Made by a program: the position numbers and the translations under genes. Positions 13,633 to 21,169 of a DNA stretch of 64,000 nt are shown piece after piece. Location: positions 53,493 through 117,492 of IMG/VR virus record IMGVR_UViG_3300042475_001686; one strand, written 5' to 3'. Every line of letters starts with the position of its first letter. Position 1 is the first letter of the stretch. A model generated the notes under the pieces. The model searched no databases and was not told the DNA's origin. It saw nothing but the letters and a program-made list of their open reading frames with translations. Source of the DNA: a virus.

Positions 13633-14793
13633 TTACTTAACAAGAGTAACCTTTGCCTTTGGATTCTTTGCGTTCCACTTCTTGGCAAGATCATTGAATG
13701 CCTTCTTCATTGCAGCGATAGCAGCAGTATTCTCTGCCTTTACCTTTGCTAGTTCAGCATCAGAAGCAACCTTTGCAGCAGCGAGTGCATCTGCAACAGC
13801 CTTATCTGCAGCAACCTTAGCGGTTACAGCATCAGCCTTCAACTTAGCAATTTCAGCAGCAGCAGTGATAGCAGCAGCATCAGCAGCAGCCTTAGCAGCA
13901 ACTGCATCAGAAGCAGCCTTTGCTACAGCAGCAGCGAGTGCAGCATCTGCAGTCACCTTATCAGCAGCACGAGCAGCCTTTTCTGCAGCGAGTGCAGCGT
14001 TAGCAGTAGCAAGTGCTCCAGCAAGATCAGATACTGTTACGATTGCAGTCTGAGAAGTTGTTGCCAACTTAATTGTTGGAACAGATGTTGGGGCAACAAT
14101 AGATGCTCCAACAGCAACGGTTCCAGCAGTTGCAGGAAGTGAGATCTCTGATGTGTAACGACCTGTTACAAGAGCATCAGCAGTTACTGTTCCAGCAGTT
14201 GCGCCACCAAGAGTGGTAACAGTTACTGTATCAGCAACAGCGTTGCCGAAAATATCTGCTACATCAAGAGTTGCAGTTACCTTGCCAGAAATATTTCCTG
14301 AAGCAGGGATTGACATCTTAAGATCGTATGCAGGACCTGCAACACCCTTAAGATAGATTGTTGTTGCTGCACCAGTTACAGAAATTGTAACAGCAGAAGC
14401 AGCAGTACTTGTTGTATATGCATATACAGTCGCTGTTGTTGAAGCAGGCGTTACTGTAATTGATGATGATCCAGCAGATGCATTTACTGTTGAACCAATT
14501 GCAGATACGAGGCGTGTGTTAGCACCTACTGCAGTAAATGTTACTGGTGTTCCAGCAACTACTGTAGCGGTGATAAGAAGTGCTTCGTTGTTTGTTGCAG
14601 TTGTGGTATCTGCAACGCTTACTACGTTGTCAGAAGGAACCTTTACTGTGAATGGTGAGGCTGCTGTACCAGAACCAGATACTTCAGTTGTTACGTCTAC
14701 TGAAACGGTATTGGCACTTGCAGGTGTCACTACGAGTGTGCTCGATGCCAAGGCTGCAACCATGACAAGGGCGATCTTCTTAAATGAATTCAT
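13633..14793 (-). CDS. Exported Ala-rich surface protein, host-like
   Basis: The start at 14793 has AAAAGGAG upstream; an ATG at 14814 is less likely. The 386-residue protein has a clear Sec signal peptide (MNSFKKIALVMVAALASSTL, cleavage after ...TPASA). Thr/Ala/Val-rich beta-sandwich-like segments run from about 30 to 245. A long Ala/Lys/Asp helical or coiled-coil region (about 245-365) ends in a basic tail. Its G+C content is visibly higher than its neighbours' (GCA/GCT-rich). The composition resembles bacterial S-layer or surface-helix proteins, suggesting acquisition from the host. A role in cell-surface change or virion attachment is speculative. Confidence 0.75.
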   Translation of the reverse strand: MNSFKKIALVMVAALASSTLVVTPASANTVSVDVTTEVSGSGTAASPFTVKVPSDNVVSVADTTTATNNEALLITATVVAGTPVTFTAVGANTRLVSAIGSTVNASAGSSSITVTPASTTATVYAYTTSTAASAVTISVTGAATTIYLKGVAGPAYDLKMSIPASGNISGKVTATLDVADIFGNAVADTVTVTTLGGATAGTVTADALVTGRYTSEISLPATAGTVAVGASIVAPTSVPTIKLATTSQTAIVTVSDLAGALATANAALAAEKAARAADKVTADAALAAAVAKAASDAVAAKAAADAAAITAAAEIAKLKADAVTAKVAADKAVADALAAAKVASDAELAKVKAENTAAIAAMKKAFNDLAKKWNAKNPKAKVTLVK

Positions 14794-14821
14794 TTTTCTC
14801 CTTTTATTATTCATTTTGTTT

Positions 14822-16600
14822 TTATATTGTTTTTAATCTATCCAAATAGTCTTGAATCTCTTCTATTTGACTAGGTTTATATTGTATCACGTTCTCAGGG
14901 AGCGTGTCAACTCTACGAGGCTGTCCACGGAAGGTATGGATGTCTACTTCAAGGTTTTGGTCCCTTGGTGTATAGGATATCGCACCAAAGATAGAACCGC
15001 AAACTGCGTCTGCAAGGTCTTTAGATTTTTTGCGAGGGTGGTCTACCTTATCATTTTTCATAATCTTAAGTTCTGTTAATTCTTCGAACAAGAGTTCAAC
15101 AGCAGGCATTACCAATCTTTGCTCATATACAAGCATTGCCATATCTTCATAATGCTTTTTTGCTACAGATACTGTCTCCGTTCTAATGCCTACCGCCTGT
15201 AATTCATTTTGAATATCAAATGACTGCCATCGGTCAAACGTGACTAGCCCTATGTTAAAACCAAGTCTACGTAAATTTTGTATCCATTGTTTTACCTCAG
15301 ATAGGTTTACTGGACCCTCTACCTTTGGCTCCCACCATGCTACGGCATCAACAACAACTATAGGAGATATTTGTTCGTAATCCTTAATGACCTGAACATT
15401 TACCCATTTCTCAACGTGTGCAATTGCTACAGCACACTTGTCATGCTTTTGTGCAAGGTCAGCATGAACATAATAAACTTTATCTGGGTCTGGCTTAAAG
15501 TTTTCTTCAAATCTTCTGAATTGATCCAGAGGATTTCTAATCGTCATACAAGCACGAACCTTATCTGCTTGCTTAAAAAATGCGTCAGAGGCATAAGTAG
15601 GAACACAGGCAAAACGCATCATAGCATCTCCAAGATCTGTCATAAAAGCAATCTTAAAATCATCTATTTTACGAGTAGGATTGACTTCCCATGTCGGACG
15701 CTTGAGTGCAAACACTCCAGGATATTTATATGACTTAATGTGATCTTCATCCCAGGATATCTCAAACCAATTATCTTTATCATCTTCTGGTAACAGTGGA
15801 TTAATTATAAACTTATGATTCTTTGATACAACTTCTTTGTCAGCAATTACTGCTTCATACCGCTCAGAAATAAAGTCTCCGTTATAACGTGGGAATGAAA
15901 GAAGAACCACCTTGCCAAGATCGGGGAAACGAGAGTCTACAGAACCACGGAACGCTTTATAGATATTATCAGCAGTCTTTCCTTGTTCATTTCCTGTTGC
16001 AACCTCAGAAGCAAAACCAGAAATCTCATCAAGAACTGCAAGCAAAAGATTTAAACCCTCATGAGACTCACGCTCAGAGTGTCCAGAATAAACTGTAATA
16101 GATTTATCAAAACCGATTGAGTCTACCTTTGCCTCATACTTGCCAGCAAACCAAGGCGACTTTTCAATCTTAGTTTTAAAGCCTTTAAAGAAAACATTCT
16201 TAGCCTGTTGTGCGTTAATAGCAACGTTGATAAGATCTATTGCATCTCCACTTGGTTTTCCGAAATATCTTGCAGGGTCTTTGAGACATAATAACTTATA
16301 TACAATATAAGCACAAGCAACAGTAGAGGTAAAGTCCTTCCCACTGCCCTTCCCAAGTTGAAGAATAATTTCGTTCTTTGTGTATTTTTCATAATATCTT
16401 GCACCTTCCTCTTCGCCCATAATATTCTGAAGATCTTCTTTACGATAAATCTGACTCATAGCCTCAACAATGTCATATTGAATTGTCGACAGTCCTGGCT
16501 GCCCTAAATAATCTGGGGACTCAACAAAAGTTTTTGCATCTACTGGAGTTTCTTCAAAATGATTATCTTTTAATGCCTCAAGAAAATCATCAAACATCAT
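14822..16600 (-). CDS. terL: Terminase large subunit
   Basis: The ATG at 16600 (592 residues) is preferred over a TTG at 16606. The N-terminal ATPase has a Walker A GKGSGKD at 83-89 and a Walker B LLLAVLDE at 185-192. The C-terminal RNase-H-like nuclease has YYVHADLAQKHDKCAVAIAH around 380-400, VTFDRWQS, and a final acidic SKDLADAVCG. TerL powers DNA packaging into the prohead and cuts the concatemer. It directly follows the small subunit but lies about 36 kb from the portal gene, an unusual separation for a tailed phage. Confidence 0.93.
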   Translation of the reverse strand: MMFDDFLEALKDNHFEETPVDAKTFVESPDYLGQPGLSTIQYDIVEAMSQIYRKEDLQNIMGEEEGARYYEKYTKNEIILQLGKGSGKDFTSTVACAYIVYKLLCLKDPARYFGKPSGDAIDLINVAINAQQAKNVFFKGFKTKIEKSPWFAGKYEAKVDSIGFDKSITVYSGHSERESHEGLNLLLAVLDEISGFASEVATGNEQGKTADNIYKAFRGSVDSRFPDLGKVVLLSFPRYNGDFISERYEAVIADKEVVSKNHKFIINPLLPEDDKDNWFEISWDEDHIKSYKYPGVFALKRPTWEVNPTRKIDDFKIAFMTDLGDAMMRFACVPTYASDAFFKQADKVRACMTIRNPLDQFRRFEENFKPDPDKVYYVHADLAQKHDKCAVAIAHVEKWVNVQVIKDYEQISPIVVVDAVAWWEPKVEGPVNLSEVKQWIQNLRRLGFNIGLVTFDRWQSFDIQNELQAVGIRTETVSVAKKHYEDMAMLVYEQRLVMPAVELLFEELTELKIMKNDKVDHPRKKSKDLADAVCGSIFGAISYTPRDQNLEVDIHTFRGQPRRVDTLPENVIQYKPSQIEEIQDYLDRLKTI

Positions 16601-17123
16601 GGACAATTGTAATCACTTCATCTTTCTTGGCAACTTCTGAAAGTCTACGCATAATCTCATCACGAATCTGTGGGTATTCTGAAGCAATGTCACGAAGGAT
16701 AGCCATCAAAACATCTTGTTTCTTTTCTATCTGTAACATTTCTTCTGCCAGTTCTTTATTTTCTAACAAGCCTGCTTTCTGCAACATATCAATTCTTTTT
16801 GACTCAATATCCATAACAAGTTTAATTGCTTGTGTTTTTGCTCCAAGGTTATTTGTCAGAGATGCCTCATCAATTACCTCATAAGACTTTGCAATTAATT
16901 TATTATAATGTGTATCCGCAACTGCGAGAGCCTCTTTTGCACGAGCACGAATAGCATCATTGGCTGATGCCATTACTTTCCACTCATTTATGTGTTGAAC
17001 TACACGAGTTCTTGGAATAGCAAGATCTTTTGAAATTTTTGTTGCATCATTACCTTTTAGGTATTCTCCTACAACTGTATTAATTTCGTCAAGATGCTTA
17101 ATTAAATCTTCTTCAGTCGACAA
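16590..17123 (-). CDS. Terminase small subunit (probable), TTG start
   Basis: The 177-residue protein starts at a TTG with AGGAGG nine bases upstream; no ATG occurs until residue ~51 and a stop lies eight codons upstream. Residues 15-50 form a helix-turn-helix (GEYLKGNDATKISKDLAIPR then TRVVQHINEWK). Long helices follow, ending acidic, as in DNA-recognition subunits of terminases. It overlaps terL by 11 nt. The assignment rests on HTH content and position. Confidence 0.75.
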   Translation of the reverse strand: MSTEEDLIKHLDEINTVVGEYLKGNDATKISKDLAIPRTRVVQHINEWKVMASANDAIRARAKEALAVADTHYNKLIAKSYEVIDEASLTNNLGAKTQAIKLVMDIESKRIDMLQKAGLLENKELAEEMLQIEKKQDVLMAILRDIASEYPQIRDEIMRRLSEVAKKDEVITIVHDV

Positions 17124-17475
17124 GTCCGTAGTCCTCCTGATATCCTAACTCTTTTGCTTTTGCTATTTTAAGCAAAACAAGATAACCAATTAAATCATCA
17201 ATATCGTTATCGCCAACATATGATGTACCACGCATTATTCTGCTTAACTTATCATCAATCCTAACATGCAACTGTTCTCTTGCGTCCGCCTTACTAAAAA
17301 TACGAACAGGCTCTAATGCTGAATTTCCATATGCTATATTTTTCTTAATTAGCATGTGTGCTATTTCATGGCATGACTCCCATATTTCTTTACCAGCAGA
17401 TGTGCCTGCTGTTAATAGGTATAGATCTTCACACTTAAAACGACTCATGTCATTAAATACTGGATTCAAACTCAT
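17113..17475 (-). CDS. Helical protein, possible MazG-like/DUF1599 family member
   Basis: This is a 120-residue all-helical protein. The central motif KKNIAYGNSALEPVRIFSKA, followed by REQLHVRIDDKLSRIM and DDLIGYLVLLKI, resembles phage proteins of the DUF1599 ('nucleotide modification associated') type. These are related to all-alpha NTP pyrophosphohydrolases. If correct, it may hydrolyse a nucleotide. The metal-binding acidic pattern is not clear enough to be sure. It overlaps the terminase small subunit by 11 nt. Confidence 0.5.
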   Translation of the reverse strand: MSLNPVFNDMSRFKCEDLYLLTAGTSAGKEIWESCHEIAHMLIKKNIAYGNSALEPVRIFSKADAREQLHVRIDDKLSRIMRGTSYVGDNDIDDLIGYLVLLKIAKAKELGYQEDYGLVD

Positions 17476-17627
17476 CTCTTTGACTTCCTTAATCCAAATT
17501 TAGCAAGGTATACATAAACAGTTTCCACACTTACCCCACATTCTTTTGCTATGTCTTCTGGAGATTTTTTATCAATATGATATCTCTTTTTTAGCCATAG
17601 TTCATTTGTATATAGTTTAGCACCCAT
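17472..17627 (-). CDS. Small helix-turn-helix protein
   Basis: This 51-residue frame (ATG 17627) ends in an ATGA overlap with the next gene. KKSPEDIAKECGVSVETVYV is a compact helix-turn-helix, and basic residues flank it (LRKSKR). It could be a DNA-binding regulator or an orphan recognition domain like those attached to HNH endonucleases. Confidence 0.7.
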   Translation of the reverse strand: MGAKLYTNELWLKKRYHIDKKSPEDIAKECGVSVETVYVYLAKFGLRKSKR

Positions 17628-17629
17628 GA

Positions 17630-18244
17630 CTACTCCTTGTCAACCCCAATAGCCTTATCCCAGTTATTTATTGACCAATGACCTATGCCACAGGCATCTG
17701 CTACATCATTATCATCAATCTTTTTACTATAAATAACATCTAATAATCTTATTGTTCTTTGTTTACGAAATTCTCTTTCATATGCTTTATACCAGGAATC
17801 TGATTTCCCTGGATTAGAAGATCTTATCTTAATTTGTTCTTCCTTGGTTAATCTTTTATTACCAAGGTAGTTCTGCCATGTTATAGGTGATACCTTTCCT
17901 ATTACTTTAATTCCAGCCAATCCTGCTCCACCAAGTATGCCCCCTTGAATTAAGGCAAGATCTGCTGCAGTCTTTGGACTATTCATAAAGACAGTATGCT
18001 CAATAACAACAGCCTCTACTAAATTATAATAATCAAATAATGCTTTAGATTTTTTACAGGCATCTGTTATTTTTTCATAGATGTCTCTGCCTTCAAAAGT
18101 TATTTTGCCATAACAATCTAAATTTTTATATGAATAAATTGCAAAAGCAAGATTATTAGTGCTTGCATCTATTGAACAAATTACACCAGGAACTTTAGAT
18201 GGCATGTCAAATGAGTATCTATCTGCTTCTTTTGCTTTTGTCAT
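17630..18244 (-). CDS. RuvC-like Holliday-junction resolvase
   Basis: The 204-residue protein has the RNase-H-fold acidic tetrad. Asp26 is in CSIDASTNN, Glu82 in VVIEHTVF, and Asp180/Asp183 in DDNDVADACG. Phage RuvC-like proteins resolve branched replication and recombination intermediates before packaging. This fits its place beside the terminase genes. AAAGGGA precedes the start, which overlaps the upstream gene by 26 nt. Confidence 0.85.
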   Translation of the reverse strand: MTKAKEADRYSFDMPSKVPGVICSIDASTNNLAFAIYSYKNLDCYGKITFEGRDIYEKITDACKKSKALFDYYNLVEAVVIEHTVFMNSPKTAADLALIQGGILGGAGLAGIKVIGKVSPITWQNYLGNKRLTKEEQIKIRSSNPGKSDSWYKAYEREFRKQRTIRLLDVIYSKKIDDNDVADACGIGHWSINNWDKAIGVDKE

Positions 18245-18515
18245 TTGACAATCCCTTTACTTGTTTTAGTGCTTTCTTAACATCACTTGGATTAATTACA
18301 CATTTGTTGCACAGTGGTTCGTCATTATATATAGATAACTTTTCTCCACATTGCTTACAAAGCCTATTCTTTCCCTTGCGTTTTTGTCGCCTGGTCTGAA
18401 TATATCTTTGTGCAATTTTTTCTTTAGTGGCTTGCTCTCTACATTTTTCTGAACAATATATCTGATAAGATATTTCTGATTCAAAAGTGTGATCGCACCA
18501 TCTACAACTTTTCAT
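18219..18515 (-). CDS. Double zinc-finger protein
   Basis: This 98-residue basic protein has two metal-binding units. The first is CRWCDHTF...YCSEKCR (about 4-25) and the second CKQCGEKLS...LCNKC (about 53-72), joined by an Arg/Lys-rich helix. A DNA or RNA chaperone, or an HNH-like relic without catalytic His/Asn, are options. No catalytic residues are visible. It overlaps both the Cas4-like and RuvC-like genes. Confidence 0.6.
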   Translation of the reverse strand: MKSCRWCDHTFESEISYQIYCSEKCREQATKEKIAQRYIQTRRQKRKGKNRLCKQCGEKLSIYNDEPLCNKCVINPSDVKKALKQVKGLSNDKSKRSR

Positions 18516-19362
18516 CTTCTAGCAACTCCAGAGGTTTAATTTTAATTACCCCTGTCTCTGCTTCAGCGCATGCCTTTTGAATTGGACAAACCTTACAAAT
18601 CTTTGAATTTGATCTATATGGTTTTTCTGGTAACTGCCTGTCTTCCCAAGACTTGCGAACTACCTTCATCCAATCAAATGCCTGGTCTACCCACCGACGG
18701 TAATGATCGTTTACTGTTACTGGCAAAGTTAATAACTGATGATTGTTTTTATTTTCATATATCATTACTCCCTTGCCAATTTTCCAAATTTTCATATACA
18801 TTAACAATTGCATTAGATGAGCCTTCTTTGCTTTACCTCTCATCTTTTTGTATTCAAAGTCGTCATTTCCTACAGTTTTAATTTCACCTATAATTCTCTC
18901 ACCATTATGATTTAGCATAACATCACCATAACCATCGAATGGAGGATTTTCTACTCTAGCACGGAACTCAAGTGAAGGATGTGTTTGCTTTTCATACTTT
19001 CGATCTATAGGATCCCACTCCATGTCTTCATCCAATAGCCCAGCATTTTTAATTGCTTCTTGAATTCTATTATGTCCATAAGTTCCGTTAGTTCTGTTAG
19101 CAACTCCGTATGCATCTGAATTATCATAATGTACGGCTCCATCAAAAGCCAGGTACCAATATCTTGGACATTCACCTGCACCATAGGTTAGACCAGAAGC
19201 AGAGAAGTTTTGTTTTTTAGTAAACTTTGGCTTAGTCTTAGTCATATATCCAGACTCTATTTTTTCTATAAGCCCTTCAATAAATGATGCGTCTTCTACT
19301 ACAGAATGCTTTTCGGCTTCTTGATTTTTTACCATTACTTGTTTTAATAAATTTTTTGCCAT
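18502..19362 (-). CDS. Cas4-like PD-(D/E)XK exonuclease with iron-sulfur cysteines
   Basis: The 286-residue protein has the Cas4/AddB-type arrangement. Cys65 is in GECPRYWYL. His97 lies in an N-terminal helix. The active site is Asp147 (GYGDVM), Glu160 and Lys162 (IIGEIKTV). QLLMYM at 185-190 follows, and a C-terminal cysteine triplet is at 256, 259 and 265 (CKVCPIQKAC). The four cysteines would bind a [4Fe-4S] cluster. Such enzymes resect DNA ends 5'->3' and feed RecA-type recombinases. No CRISPR array is present, so a recombination role is favoured. A TGATATAAT box precedes it. Confidence 0.85.
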   Translation of the reverse strand: MAKNLLKQVMVKNQEAEKHSVVEDASFIEGLIEKIESGYMTKTKPKFTKKQNFSASGLTYGAGECPRYWYLAFDGAVHYDNSDAYGVANRTNGTYGHNRIQEAIKNAGLLDEDMEWDPIDRKYEKQTHPSLEFRARVENPPFDGYGDVMLNHNGERIIGEIKTVGNDDFEYKKMRGKAKKAHLMQLLMYMKIWKIGKGVMIYENKNNHQLLTLPVTVNDHYRRWVDQAFDWMKVVRKSWEDRQLPEKPYRSNSKICKVCPIQKACAEAETGVIKIKPLELLEDEKL

Positions 19363-19383
19363 TATATTCCTTTGTTTAAGTTA

Positions 19384-19392
19384 ATTATATCA
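19384..19392 (-). promoter_or_regulatory. Extended -10 promoter for the Cas4-like gene
   Basis: The minus strand reads TGATATAAT, about 21 nt before the ATG at 19362. The leader contains AAGGAATATA as ribosome-binding site. No strong -35. Confidence 0.5.
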
Positions 19393-19396
19393 GATA

Positions 19397-19717
19397 TCAT
19401 CGAGTTATGTATTTGAGAGCAGACACAAGATTATTAATAGACTCTGCTGCTGTATAGTAAATATTTTTCTTTCCTCTGTCTGACTTGTCCACATTAGCCA
19501 TCCATGTTGCCTTAAAAGCCATCTTGGCTGCTATAGCCTGTAGCCTTACTATCTCAACTGTAGCCACATTCATTGGTACATCTGGCTTTAGTATTAATTT
19601 TGCTATAAAGGTAAGAGCAGTGGTTAACTCTTCATCCTCCATATAGTCTGCTATTTCTGACAAACCATTAATCATCTCTATTGTTGTTTTATTACTATGC
19701 TGATCTGTTGTGTTCAT
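19397..19717 (-). CDS. Helical protein of unknown function
   Basis: This is a 106-residue all-helical protein (MNTTDQHSNKTTIEMINGLS...). It contains a conserved-looking VEIVRLQAIAAKMAFKATWM then DKSDRGKKNIYYTAAESIN. No family was recognised. It overlaps the upstream PD-(D/E)XK-like gene by 23 nt and lies in the recombination module. Confidence 0.6.
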   Translation of the reverse strand: MNTTDQHSNKTTIEMINGLSEIADYMEDEELTTALTFIAKLILKPDVPMNVATVEIVRLQAIAAKMAFKATWMANVDKSDRGKKNIYYTAAESINNLVSALKYITR

Positions 19718-19994
19718 TTTTCACCATCTGTTCTAGTAGTTCTAACTCTATTATAGCAAGTCTAGTTTTCTTACTGCCCTCGCCAAGCACCACTACAATG
19801 GCTGGGTCATTTCCATTTCTAATAGCATCCGTAGTTGCCTTTGCCCAAACATCCTGATTTAGCGTAAAAGATTTTGAGTTCTCCTTAAAATCTACCGTAA
19901 AATTTTCCCAAGTGGCATCGCCTTTCTTTGTATTTCTACCAGAATTTTTATGCTGCTTTGCACCTATTCTTTTACTCTCGCTCTTTTCACTCAT
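19695..19994 (-). CDS. Hjc-like PD-(D/E)XK resolvase candidate
   Basis: The ATG at 19994 (AAAGGTT upstream) gives 99 residues. The longer frame to 20144 would cover an established small gene. The opening MSEKSESKRIGAKQHKNSGR, then TKKGDATWENFTVDFKENSK, matches the Hjc-like plan: a basic helix with HxNSG, then an Asp in GDA and VDFKE as the acidic-x-Lys pair. A helix with KATTDAIRNGNDPAIVVVL follows. Together with the RuvC-like gene this would make two junction nucleases. The assignment is motif-based and tentative. Confidence 0.5.
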   Translation of the reverse strand: MSEKSESKRIGAKQHKNSGRNTKKGDATWENFTVDFKENSKSFTLNQDVWAKATTDAIRNGNDPAIVVVLGEGSKKTRLAIIELELLEQMVKNEHNRSA

Positions 19995-20163
19995 ACTTTT
20001 TAACCTTTTTATATCCAACTTTAAATAACTGAACTTCGGATAAATGTTTATCAGAACACATCCAAGATGCCATTCCAGTTGATGAATAGATTCTAATAGT
20101 TTTGACTTCTTTTTTACAAGACCTACAAGGAAATTTTCCTTCATAGATTGAATACTTATCCAC
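19987..20163 (-). CDS. Small zinc-finger protein, GTG start
   Basis: GTG at 20163, eight bases inside the recA end, opens a 58-residue frame (MDKYSIYEGKFPCRSCKKEV...) that ends 8 nt into the next gene. CRSC at 13-16 and MCSDKH at 35-40 form a CxxC...CxxxH metal site. The YEGKFPC start resembles a small phage protein seen next to recombination genes. Its role is unknown. Confidence 0.7.
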   Translation of the reverse strand: MDKYSIYEGKFPCRSCKKEVKTIRIYSSTGMASWMCSDKHLSEVQLFKVGYKKVKKYE

Positions 20164-21169
20164 TAATTTTAGCCTTAATCATTTCTTGTAGATCAAGATC
20201 CTCTCTTACTCTATTAACAAATCCTTCTCTACCTTGCACCTTAGAGCCATCTGGCAACAAATACCACGCTCCTGTACGTTCTACAATTCCAACTAATTCA
20301 GCAGTGTCAACAAGATCAGCGACCCCATCAATGCCCAGGTTATCGCCTCTAAAATAGAAATCATATTCACCAGACTGAAAAGCAGCACTGGTTTTAGAAA
20401 ACTGTAGTTCCCATCTAACCTTTCTACCAACCTTTTCTTCAATAGCCTTGTCACCAACATATATTTTTCCTTTCAATGCTTGATTATCTGATTCAGACGA
20501 AAACAACTTAACAACAGTAGAAGAATAAAATTTAGTAGCCTGTCCACCTGTTGGTTGTTGGCTTGTGTACATTGCGTTAATATTATTTCTAGATTGTGAT
20601 ATTAGAATTAATAGTGTTGGCTTTACTTTGTTATTTGCATAATTAAGCATCTTCCAAGCGTTGCTAAAATCTCGTGACTCTGCGCCAATCTGTTTTGTAT
20701 TTTCTAGTTGTTTTAATTCTGTAGAATCTTTTTCAAAATAAATAGCAGGCAATAAAGATGTAATAGAATCAACAACAATAATATCTACACCAGCCTCTAT
20801 AAGATTAACACCTACGTCTACCATTTCATTAATAGTTCTGGCTTGAGAGACAATCAACTTTGATGTATCTACTCCTAATTTTTCTGCCCATGTTTTATCA
20901 TATGACATTTCAGCGTCGATCCAAGCACAAATTTTTCCTTCTGCCTGCGCTAATGCAATTGTCTGCAAGCATAAAGATGACTTAGCAGATGACTTTGATC
21001 CCCAAATTAATACCTGACGACCATAAGGCAACCCACCATTTAGAGCACGATTAAGTCCGTAACTTGGTGTTGCTGCGTATTCAGTCTTTGGCACCTCATC
21101 TCCTACCAAGATATTCTTTCTTAACTTAGGATTAAGTTGTGCTAATACATCTTCAACGCTAACCGACAT
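20156..21169 (-). CDS. recA: RecA/UvsX-type recombinase
   Basis: The 337-residue protein has the RecA core. The ATP-binding loop GSKSSAKSS is at 57-65, where the usual Gly before Lys is Ala. A DAEMSYDKTWAEKLGVD segment and a Walker B with IIVVDSITSLLPA (about 130-142) follow. Then come the L1/L2-like RNNINAMYTSQQPTGGQATK and a C-terminal domain. It pairs homologous DNA for recombination-dependent replication. It overlaps dnaE by 11 nt, with GGAGGATG upstream. The altered Walker A is described in the findings. Confidence 0.92.
   Translation of the reverse strand: MSVSVEDVLAQLNPKLRKNILVGDEVPKTEYAATPSYGLNRALNGGLPYGRQVLIWGSKSSAKSSLCLQTIALAQAEGKICAWIDAEMSYDKTWAEKLGVDTSKLIVSQARTINEMVDVGVNLIEAGVDIIVVDSITSLLPAIYFEKDSTELKQLENTKQIGAESRDFSNAWKMLNYANNKVKPTLLILISQSRNNINAMYTSQQPTGGQATKFYSSTVVKLFSSESDNQALKGKIYVGDKAIEEKVGRKVRWELQFSKTSAAFQSGEYDFYFRGDNLGIDGVADLVDTAELVGIVERTGAWYLLPDGSKVQGREGFVNRVREDLDLQEMIKAKISG

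Noticed and set aside
18502-19362. CRISPR-associated function for the Cas4-like gene
   Set aside because: No repeats, spacers or other cas genes occur in the window; the recombination neighbourhood fits better.
19995-20144. N-terminal extension of the 19695-19994 gene to 20144
   Set aside because: That stretch is occupied by a zinc-finger gene in another frame with overlaps at both ends, and the internal ATG at 19994 has its own Shine-Dalgarno.
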